Positions 25,734 to 31,845 of a DNA stretch of 39,002 nucleotides are shown in pieces (the first letter of the stretch is position 1; each line of letters begins with the position of its first letter). Below the pieces are notes generated by a model. That model was not told where the DNA came from. It ran no database searches and saw only the letters and a program-made list of their open reading frames with translations. This DNA is from M3007 sp040383605. GTDB lineage: Bacteria > Bacteroidota > Bacteroidia > Chitinophagales > Saprospiraceae. The translations under genes were made by a program, and so were the position numbers. The DNA is taken from positions 1 through 39,002 of the forward strand of contig JBEIDF010000010.1 in assembly GCA_040383605.1 (NCBI GenBank), read 5' to 3'.

Positions 25734-27146
25734 TTAATAGCCGGATTTATTGCCGTCGAAGCGGCCAGTGCCGGCGTCTTTACCTTCCGGACGGGCCATT
25801 TCTTTGTCGCCGTCTTTTGCAGCGCGGAATTCCACGCGGCGGTTGGTGTAGTTCGCCGAATTGGTATCAATAATGGCTTTGCCTTCGCCGGCGTAGTTCA
25901 GCAGCAGGCGGTCGCGGGATACGCCGTGTTGATTCACGAGGAATTCGACAGCGGCTTTTGCGCGGTTGTAGGACAGCATTCCGTTGTAGGCCTCATCGCC
26001 GCTGCGGTCTGCGTTACCCGTTACGACAAAGCGCATATCCGGGTTGTTTTTAACCACCTGTGCGATTTGGTACAATTTCTCGTACTCGCCGCGCTTAACC
26101 GTGTAATTGTTCAGGTCGAAGTTCACCATCGGAAGGAACCAGTCAGAAACGCCTTTTGCGGGCAGTTTGAAGTTGGCCAACTTTGCGTCCACGATGCGGT
26201 TTACATCGGCTTCCGTCACCCAGTTGGGCTTCGGTACCTGCGCGACGCCATTGGCATCCACCGTGTAGCCGGGAGGCGAGTGCGGTTCTTTGTCTTTGAA
26301 GTCCGGCACCTTATCGCCATCGCTGTCCAGCGTTTTACCGCGGGTATCCACTTTAGCGCCTGCGGGGCTGTTGTCTTCGTCGTCAATGGCGTCAATGATG
26401 CCGTCATTGTCGGTGTCCGTCGGGTCATAGATTGGGCGCGCCTCCAGATCGGAGATTGCCTTACCCACCTGATCCATCGGATTTACCCAGTACAGCGGTT
26501 CGCTGCGGTCAGCCTTACCGAGGTTGTAGTTCAGGCTCAGGTGCGGGTAGTGGATGTAATCGCGGAGGATACCGTCTTTTTTGCCTTCGATCATGTCGCT
26601 GTTGCCGCCCGTGGGCGTCATCACCGTGTACTCCAATCCGATATTAATTTTCGGATTGAGGCGGTAGGCCAGTCCTGCGCCGAAGTCGAAATAGCCGAGC
26701 ATGTCGGACAGTTCATCGTCGCCGCCGTTCAGGTTGCCGGTTACATTTTGCGCGCCTACGCCTGCGAAGGCATTGACGAGCAGTTTGCGGCTGGGCTTGT
26801 CGTAGCGGAGATTGTTCAGCGTGACGACGAACTGCGCGCCGCCCGAGAAGGAGGATGTTTCAGAAGTTTCGGTGGTGCCGTCGCCTTCGTTACTTGCCGT
26901 AGCGTACATAGCGCCCAGGCGGATGGAGAAGGCATGGTCGAGGGCTTTCCTCAGGTGCACACCCGCGCCGAAGCCGAGTTTGGCGTCCAGATCGCCGGAA
27001 ACAAATGCCGTACCGAGGTCGAGACCCAGTTCGGTTTTGTCTTTAGGCGTAAACGAACGATAGGCCGGTGCGGAGGCGTCTTGCGCCTGCGCGCCGAGGA
27101 AGCAGCTGACGAATAGAATGGAGAGTGTTAATTTTCTCATTGACAT
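25734..27146 (-). CDS. OmpA-family outer-membrane protein with TSP3 repeats
   Basis: A 470-residue envelope protein. Signal peptide 1-21 (cleavage after GAQA) is followed by an outer-membrane beta-barrel at about 35-212. Calcium-binding thrombospondin type-3 repeats fill about 241-290 (DPTDTDNDGIIDAIDDED and DSDGDKVPDFKDKEPHS). An OmpA-like peptidoglycan-binding domain fills about 338-442, with VTGNADRSGDEAYNGMLSYNRAKA and the ending NYTNRRVEF. It tethers the outer membrane to the cell wall. A second ATG at 27140 would remove two residues and is equally plausible. It has its own promoter and a hairpin behind it. Confidence 0.93.
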   Translation of the reverse strand: MSMRKLTLSILFVSCFLGAQAQDASAPAYRSFTPKDKTELGLDLGTAFVSGDLDAKLGFGAGVHLRKALDHAFSIRLGAMYATASNEGDGTTETSETSSFSGGAQFVVTLNNLRYDKPSRKLLVNAFAGVGAQNVTGNLNGGDDELSDMLGYFDFGAGLAYRLNPKINIGLEYTVMTPTGGNSDMIEGKKDGILRDYIHYPHLSLNYNLGKADRSEPLYWVNPMDQVGKAISDLEARPIYDPTDTDNDGIIDAIDDEDNSPAGAKVDTRGKTLDSDGDKVPDFKDKEPHSPPGYTVDANGVAQVPKPNWVTEADVNRIVDAKLANFKLPAKGVSDWFLPMVNFDLNNYTVKRGEYEKLYQIAQVVKNNPDMRFVVTGNADRSGDEAYNGMLSYNRAKAAVEFLVNQHGVSRDRLLLNYAGEGKAIIDTNSANYTNRRVEFRAAKDGDKEMARPEGKDAGTGRFDGNKSGY

Positions 27147-27225
27147 ATGGTCAACACTTTAGAGAAATGAAAAAATAATTGCAGCAAGTGCTTGATTATT
27201 ACACAAGCGCTTCGGCATACGGAGG

Positions 27226-27233
27226 CAAAAGTA
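27226..27233 (-). promoter_or_regulatory. -7 element (TACTTTTG) of the OmpA-family gene
   Basis: TACTTTTG on the minus strand is a full match to TAnnTTTG, with about 75 bases of leader to the ATG. The -33 side has TTAAC but no clean TTG. Confidence 0.5.
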
Positions 27234-27272
27234 GGACTTTTTGTTAATACTTAATTATTTCGATCGGTTTAT

Positions 27273-28511
27273 TTACGAAATTCCCAGTTTTTTTAAAGCC
27301 AGGGATACGCCGTTAGAGGAAATTTTATTGGGCTGGGGGCTTATTTGGGTTATTTCGCGGAGGGCATTTCGGATGGTAGCGGAAATATCTTCGAAAATAG
27401 CCGCATCGGTCACGGGCACATTGGGCTGCATCAGGTAGGCGAAAACGCGGGCCATCCCGCAGTTTGCGATAAAATCCGGGATCAGCGCCGTGCGTTCGTC
27501 CACATATTTTGCCGTGGGCCCGAAAAACACGTCGTCGTCGGTAAACGGCACATTGGCGCCGCAGGAAATAACCTCCACGCCGCCGTCGAGCAGCGCCTGG
27601 GCCTGCGCCGGGCTGATGAGTTTGGATGCGGCGCCCGGAATGAAGATATCTGCGCCGAGCGACCAGATTTTTTCATTGACTTCCTGGAAGGGGAGCAGGT
27701 TGGGGGCGTGGAGTTTGTTGCCTTGTTTGTCGTGGAAGAGTTGTTTCACCGCATCCAGGCGGAGGCCTTCCGGGGCGATGAGGCCGCCTTCCCGGTCAAT
27801 GATGCCGATAATTTTCACGCCGGCGTTGGCGAGATAGACGGCGGCGGCGGAAGCCACGTTGCCCCAGCCCTGGATAATAGCGGTTTTGCCTTCGGGGGTG
27901 CGGCGGTGGTAGAGGTCGTAGAAGTGGCGCACCGCTTCCGCCACGCCGAAGCCGGTAATCAGGTCGGCGACCGCCTGTTTGTGCGCGCCGCCCTCCGGCA
28001 GGTAGGCGGGGTCTTCCACGATTTTGGAGCAGCCGTAGCGGAGTTGACCGATTATATTAATCTGCAGGCCTTCGTTGGGCTGGATGTGCCCGCGCACGAT
28101 CCCTTCCTGCGGATGCCACAGTCCGAGCGCTTCGGTGATCGGGATCACGTCTTTGAGCTCGTCCACGTTGAGATCGCCCCCTGTTCCATAGTAATTTTTC
28201 AGGAGCGGCAGGGCCGCTTTGTACCAGCGCTGGAGCACTTCGGTGCGGCGGGGATCGTTCGGATCGAAATTGATGCCGCTTTTTGCGCCGCCGATGGCCG
28301 GGCCGGCCACGCTGAATTTAATTTCCATGACCTTGGCCAGCGAGGTCACTTCGTCTCGGGTAAGCCCTTTGCGCATGCGCGTGCCGCCGCCGGCCGCGCC
28401 GCCGCGCAGCGAGTTGATGACGATCCAGCCTTCGGCCTCGGTTTCGGCGTCGTGCCATTCAAAAACGACTTCCGGCTGCTTTGTTTTGTACTTTTGTAAA
28501 AGATCTTCCAT
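27273..28511 (-). CDS. Glu/Leu/Phe/Val dehydrogenase family protein
   Basis: A 412-residue amino-acid dehydrogenase, most like NAD(P)-dependent glutamate dehydrogenase, which interconverts glutamate with 2-oxoglutarate and ammonia. The substrate-binding motif GGGTRMRKG is at 41-49, and the catalytic lysine block GPAIGGAKSGINFDP (Lys77) follows. PDVN-like elements are replaced here by GTGGDLNVDEL. The Rossmann domain begins near 213 with IQGWGNVASAAAVYL, and ISCGANVPFTDDD lies near the C terminus. The substrate cannot be read with certainty; leucine or glutamate are both possible. The sequence is complete and starts at ATG 28511. Confidence 0.9.
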   Translation of the reverse strand: MEDLLQKYKTKQPEVVFEWHDAETEAEGWIVINSLRGGAAGGGTRMRKGLTRDEVTSLAKVMEIKFSVAGPAIGGAKSGINFDPNDPRRTEVLQRWYKAALPLLKNYYGTGGDLNVDELKDVIPITEALGLWHPQEGIVRGHIQPNEGLQINIIGQLRYGCSKIVEDPAYLPEGGAHKQAVADLITGFGVAEAVRHFYDLYHRRTPEGKTAIIQGWGNVASAAAVYLANAGVKIIGIIDREGGLIAPEGLRLDAVKQLFHDKQGNKLHAPNLLPFQEVNEKIWSLGADIFIPGAASKLISPAQAQALLDGGVEVISCGANVPFTDDDVFFGPTAKYVDERTALIPDFIANCGMARVFAYLMQPNVPVTDAAIFEDISATIRNALREITQISPQPNKISSNGVSLALKKLGIS

Positions 28512-28555
28512 GCTGCGTGGTGTGTGTGTTTTGGCAGGGCAAAAAAAATTCGGCG

Positions 28556-28588
28556 CAAAAGTAGAAAAAAAGATGGCTCTACATCCAA
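28556..28588 (-). promoter_or_regulatory. Promoter of the dehydrogenase gene, upstream half inside the 147-bp repeat
   Basis: TTG (28588-28586), 22 bp and TACTTTTG (28563-28556) on the minus strand fit the Bacteroidota promoter; the leader is about 40 bases. The direct repeat begins at 28573, so the -33 TTG is contributed by the repeat element. Confidence 0.55.
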
Positions 28589-28719
28589 TTCAGTAGGTTT
28601 TCACAGCGCCAACCCACCTCCTTATTCCAGCCTCGCGGAGGCGGAAACCGCCTACCGACCGCGCCTATCCAATATTCCGTCCCCCAACGCCGCCCGTAGA
28701 GACGCGATGCATCGCGTCT
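28573..28719 (+). repeat. Left copy of the ~147-bp direct repeat
   Basis: It is nearly identical to 30771-30918 in the same orientation, from ATGGCTCTAC to ATCGCGTCT, with a few substitutions and one indel. It contains an inner small palindrome (CCTCGCGGAGG) and ends in 24 bp of the 28-bp palindrome. Together the two copies frame the Rpn nuclease pair. Confidence 0.88.
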
Positions 28720-28820
28720 GATATTTCGCGTCTGATATTTCGCGTCTGACATTTCGCGTCTGACATTTCGCGTCTGATATTTCGCGTCTGATATTTCGCG
28801 TCTGACATTTCGCGTCTGAC
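28713..28820 (+). repeat. 14-bp tandem array with AABB higher-order pattern
   Basis: About 7.7 copies of CGCGTCTGATATTT (A) or CGCGTCTGACATTT (B) follow in the order A A B B A A B B. The first CGCGTCT is the right half of the palindrome at 28696-28719, so the array has grown out of it. It ends about 40 bp before the promoter of the first nuclease gene. Small frames through it (SDAKYQTRNVRRE type) are repeat translation, not genes. Confidence 0.9.
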
Positions 28821-28862
28821 ACATTATGCACAATTCCGGCCAAAGGGAATTTATCGCCGGTT

Positions 28863-28893
28863 TTGCTCCACGTCATTATTTTTTGTACTTTTG
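28863..28893 (+). promoter_or_regulatory. Promoter of the first Rpn nuclease gene
   Basis: TTG (28863-28865), a 20-bp spacer and TACTTTTG (28886-28893) match the Bacteroidota consensus fully. The ATG follows 18 bases after the -7 element, so the leader is very short. Confidence 0.7.
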
Positions 28894-28911
28894 TAACAAA
28901 TTGTTCTGAAA

Positions 28912-29772
28912 ATGGCAAAGAAGTTAGTTCGTTTCGACTGGGCGATGAAGCGTTTGCTCCGCAACAAAGCCAACTTCGACATTCTCGAAGGCTTCCTTTC
29001 CGAGCTGCTCCATGAAGATTTTAAAATAAAGCAAATCCTTGAAAGCGAAGGAAATAAACAAACCGAGGACGATAAGTTCAACCGGGTTGATATACTCGTG
29101 GAGAATGAACAAAGCGAACTAGTCATCGTCGAAATCCAAAATACCCGCGAAGCCGACTACTTCCAACGAATGCTGTACGGAACGGCCAAGGTCATCGTAG
29201 AGCATATCGCCGAGGGACAGCCGTATTCCCAAGTCAAAAAAGTGTACTCCGTGAATATCGTGTACTTTGACCTTGGCCAAGGAGACGACTATGTGTATCA
29301 CGGAAAAACCACATTCACGGGTATCCATAGTAACCACGAATTACAATTATCTGAAAAACAGAAAGAACTTTTCAAAAAGATATCTGTCTCCGATTTATAC
29401 CCGGAGTACTATGTGATAAAGACCAATCGGTTCAATGAAATCGCAAAAGATACGCTGGACGAGTGGATCTACTTCCTGAAAACGGCGGAAATCAAGGACG
29501 AATTCACAGCAAAAGGATTGAAGGCCGCCAGCCAAAAACTGGATATTCTGAAACTGGAACCGGCTGACCGGAAGGAATATGACCGATATATGGAGGCGCA
29601 AAGGAGCGATGCGAGTTTTGTAGAGACGGTGAAATTGGAAATATCCAGCGCAATCCGGGAGGTGGCTGAAAATGCTCTAAGAGTTGGCTTGTCCTTCGAT
29701 GTTGTTGCCCGGATCACAGGGCTTTCAGTTGATCGGATACGAGAAATAGCCGATAATATGCAGGATAAATAA
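28912..29772 (+). CDS. Rpn-family PD-(D/E)XK nuclease / putative transposase (first of pair)
   Basis: A 286-residue member of the Rpn / PDDEXK_2 family, whose studied members (RpnA-E of E. coli) are DNA endonucleases that promote RecA-independent recombination. The nuclease core is at the N terminus: the start RFDWAMKRLLRNKANFDILEGFL is a family hallmark. The catalytic set is Asp60 in RVDILVENEQ and Glu74-x-Gln76 in IVEIQ, followed by YFQRMLYGTAKVI. The C-terminal part is helical, with a helix-turn-helix-like end LSFDVVARITGLSVDRIREIA at about 259-279. Codon use is more AT-rich than in neighbouring housekeeping genes, which suggests transfer. It faces the second nuclease gene tail to tail, 27 bp apart. 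Confidence 0.9.
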   Translation: MAKKLVRFDWAMKRLLRNKANFDILEGFLSELLHEDFKIKQILESEGNKQTEDDKFNRVDILVENEQSELVIVEIQNTREADYFQRMLYGTAKVIVEHIAEGQPYSQVKKVYSVNIVYFDLGQGDDYVYHGKTTFTGIHSNHELQLSEKQKELFKKISVSDLYPEYYVIKTNRFNEIAKDTLDEWIYFLKTAEIKDEFTAKGLKAASQKLDILKLEPADRKEYDRYMEAQRSDASFVETVKLEISSAIREVAENALRVGLSFDVVARITGLSVDRIREIADNMQDK

Positions 29773-29799
29773 GAGAATATAAACTTAGATACGCGCTTA

Positions 29800-30651
29800 C
29801 TATCGCTTTATTTCTATATAATCTTTGATAATTTGCTGTACTTTTTCCAGGGGCATATCAAGCAGATCAGCGATTTCAATATCAGTCTTACCTTTATTGT
29901 ATAATTTTATTACTGTTTCTGCTTCTTTTTCATTTTTCGCCTTTTGTATCAACAGTTCTTTTTCACCTCGTTCATCTTGTTCCTTGATTGTCACATTATC
30001 ATAAGCCTTCAGCTCCTCTTTGCTCCATTGATACTTATCCGCTTCGATAAAAGCGGTTTTCAAACCCTCATCTTCGTTGGCAAAATCAGGAATGACGTGT
30101 AGTTCTTCCGAATGCTTGATGAAATAAGTCCACTTGTCAATCGGTGTTTCTAATTCGTGCATTTCTTTCGTGAACTTAGGCAATTCAATGAATGAGAATT
30201 GTATATCTTTCAATAGATGCTCATTGGTCGCTTTGTTCAATATCAAGTGTTGCGTATGATAGTCGTTGTCAATTCCAAAGGGAAAGTCTAAAATACCAAT
30301 AAAGTATGCGGGGTGCAACAGAGGATAATCCTCCCCCTTATCTATCTGCATGGAGTAGTCTCGTGAGAGGTAGTATTGCACCCGTTTATCGAAACCCGTT
30401 TTGTCGGCTATCTGCATTTCTACGACAAACTTCCGCCCCGACTGGTCGGTCGCCCGAACGTCAAGAATGGTCGCTTTTTCTCCGGCGATACGTGGAAACT
30501 GGTACGGATTGGCAAGGGAAACACTTACTACCCGATGATCTCCCTCCAACTCCAACGAAGCATTCAAAAAAGAGATGAGCGGGGCAGTTTTTTGCTCATT
30601 ACCGAATATTTTGCGGAAAGCGATGTCGTTTTTTATATCTGCGAACTGCAT
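29800..30651 (-). CDS. Rpn-family PD-(D/E)XK nuclease / putative transposase (second of pair)
   Basis: A 283-residue protein of the same superfamily but a different subgroup from its neighbour. MQFADIKNDIAFRKIFGNEQ is the typical start of PD-(D/E)XK family transposases. The active-site residues are Asp64 in TILDVRATD and Glu78-x-Gln80 in VVEMQIAD, then FDKRVQYYLSRDY. The C-terminal third is charged and coiled, ending in a helix-turn-helix-like GKTDIEIADLLDMPLEKVQQIIKDY. The frame is open to 30696, but the added residues cover the promoter, so ATG 30651 is preferred. It is AT-rich like the first nuclease gene. No frameshift or lost catalytic residue is visible. Confidence 0.9.
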   Translation of the reverse strand: MQFADIKNDIAFRKIFGNEQKTAPLISFLNASLELEGDHRVVSVSLANPYQFPRIAGEKATILDVRATDQSGRKFVVEMQIADKTGFDKRVQYYLSRDYSMQIDKGEDYPLLHPAYFIGILDFPFGIDNDYHTQHLILNKATNEHLLKDIQFSFIELPKFTKEMHELETPIDKWTYFIKHSEELHVIPDFANEDEGLKTAFIEADKYQWSKEELKAYDNVTIKEQDERGEKELLIQKAKNEKEAETVIKLYNKGKTDIEIADLLDMPLEKVQQIIKDYIEIKR

Positions 30652-30666
30652 AATCAAATTTTGGAA

Positions 30667-30696
30667 CAAAGATACGAAAATGGCCGTTTCTCGCAA
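30667..30696 (-). promoter_or_regulatory. Promoter of the second Rpn nuclease gene
   Basis: On the minus strand TTG (30696-30694), 19 bp and TATCTTTG (30674-30667) match the consensus fully. The leader to ATG 30651 is very short, as for the first nuclease gene. Confidence 0.7.
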
Positions 30697-30770
30697 AAAA
30701 AGGTTCAGTAACCCGCAAAAAACAGGTATTTGGCTATTACAAACTGCTCGCTGTATTTTTCCCTAAGAGC

Positions 30771-30918
30771 ATGGCTCTACGCCAAATTCAGTGGGTTTTC
30801 ACAGCGCCAACCCACCTCCTTATTCCAGCCTCGCGGAGGCGGGAACCGCCTACCGACCGCGCCTATCCAATATTCCGTCCCCACAACGCCGCCCGTAGAG
30901 ACGCGATGCATCGCGTCT
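30771..30918 (+). repeat. Right copy of the ~147-bp direct repeat
   Basis: Same sequence and orientation as 28573-28719. Here the terminal palindrome is complete (30895-30922): GTAGAGACGCGATG followed by its exact reverse complement. The region up to the next gene (31246) holds only this and the partial copy after it, then T-rich sequence. Confidence 0.88.
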
Positions 30919-31035
30919 CTACACCCCGCGTCCAGGTATCCGCCGGCGTCCTGACCCCTCGGATATCCCGTCCCTAATGCCGCCCGTAGAGACGCGATGC
31001 ATCGCGTCTCTACATCCCGCGTCCAGGTATCCGCC
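30888..31035. repeat. 58-bp palindrome-bearing unit repeated twice, period 91 bp
   Basis: 30888-30944 and 30979-31035 are almost identical: GCCGCCC, the full 28-bp palindrome (30895-30922 and 30986-31013), and CCCGCGTCCAGGTATCCGCC. The 34 bp between them differ from the sequence after the second copy. The palindrome itself is perfect in both. Confidence 0.85.
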
Positions 31036-31149
31036 CCCGTCCCAAATCCCCCATTTTTCCAAAAATGCAGATAGGCTGCGTTTTTGCCCGACCGGTTTTT
31101 CCGCCGCAGGAAAAAAACGCTAACATTTTGCCGAATTTTTCCAAAAAAT

Positions 31150-31180
31150 TTGCAGTTTCCTCTCCGCCCCTGTATTTTTG
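31150..31180 (+). promoter_or_regulatory. Promoter in front of the truncated gene at 31246
   Basis: TTG (31150-31152), 20 bp and TATTTTTG (31173-31180) fit the consensus fully and lie 65 bp before the ATG at 31246. It supports that a real gene began there. Confidence 0.55.
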
Positions 31181-31245
31181 GCTTGCCGTTTCGGATTTTG
31201 GCAAGAAAATTGCCCTCCACCGGCAGATAGACAACACGATAATCA

Positions 31246-31449
31246 ATGAAAGAATACCTCGCCGCACTCCTTCCCCGCCTGCAGCAGTTCAGCAAGACCC
31301 TGAACGATACGGCGCTGTTGGCAGAGCATCCCTGGGTGTTTTTAGACGGGGATGGACGGCGGATTACGCATGTTTTTAGAGGGGGCGGGGAATTGCTGAT
31401 GGCGCTTGCGTGGATCAGGGGTTTTATTTACGTAGTTCGAGAACGCTGA
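31246..31449 (+). pseudogene. Probable 5' remnant of a truncated gene
   Basis: The 67-codon frame MKEYLAALLPRLQQFSKTLND... reads like the start of a normal soluble protein up to about residue 52 (HPWVFLDGDGRRITHVFRGGGELLMAL). It then changes into unlike sequence (AWIRGFIYVVRER) and stops. A good promoter precedes it. From memory of similar Bacteroidota proteins of unknown function, which continue after an FxFRxxGEL-type block, I read this as an N-terminal fragment whose remainder was replaced by the AT-rich segment that follows. A genuine short protein is the alternative. Confidence 0.5.
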
Positions 31450-31462
31450 TGCAGGTATTTAA

Positions 31463-31792
31463 GTGAACAATATAACTTGTTATCTGGCGGTATCCCAGCA
31501 TATCGGGCCGTGGGAGGCTAACCAGTTACGGCAAAATAATTTCAAATCGTTTAAATTAAAAAGTCGGCATAAAAAATTGAATATCAGAATATTGAACTGC
31601 AATTTAAATTTCTTAACCGGACACTACTGTACTGAAACATATTTTCAAAATTTATTCCCTATAGTCGAATCTGACAAAGGTCGGTATTGGGGTTTAATGG
31701 ATCTTGCAGACCAGACACTGAAGACGCATAAATGGTTTGTGTCTGATTTAGAAAAATACATAAAGGATTGGCAAAGAGACTACGGGTTTTGA
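31463..31792 (+). CDS. AT-rich orphan protein (109 aa), possibly a gene fragment
   Basis: I recognise no family. The frame starts at GTG 31463 directly after an in-frame TAA, and gives a 109-residue basic soluble product with FPIVESDKGRYWGLMDLADQTLKTHKWFVSDLEKYIKDWQRDYGF as its most protein-like part (that tail is about residues 65-109). Base composition is much more AT-rich than everything around it, so it was probably acquired. It may be the 3' part of a longer gene whose start was lost when it joined the truncated frame upstream. No promoter is evident. Confidence 0.4.
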   Translation: MNNITCYLAVSQHIGPWEANQLRQNNFKSFKLKSRHKKLNIRILNCNLNFLTGHYCTETYFQNLFPIVESDKGRYWGLMDLADQTLKTHKWFVSDLEKYIKDWQRDYGF

Positions 31793-31845
31793 TTTCTGAT
31801 AAAATGATATTTCCACCGACGGCCATGAAATTAAAATCTTTTCCA

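Noticed and set aside
25728..28499. Plus-strand frames of 462 and 384 codons opposite the OmpA-family and dehydrogenase genes
   Set aside because: Antisense shadows of well-identified genes.
28713..28820. CRISPR array
   Set aside because: The period is only 14 bp with no unique spacers, and there are no cas genes. The 20947 array has a 20-bp period and likewise no spacers.
28579..28918. Small minus-strand frames with SDAKYQTRNVRRE-type repeats
   Set aside because: They are translations of the 14-bp array and the direct repeat; no start region or domain.
30730..31295. Small frames on both strands (for example RRDAMHRVS-type peptides)
   Set aside because: They read through the palindromic repeats and would arise wherever the repeat occurs.
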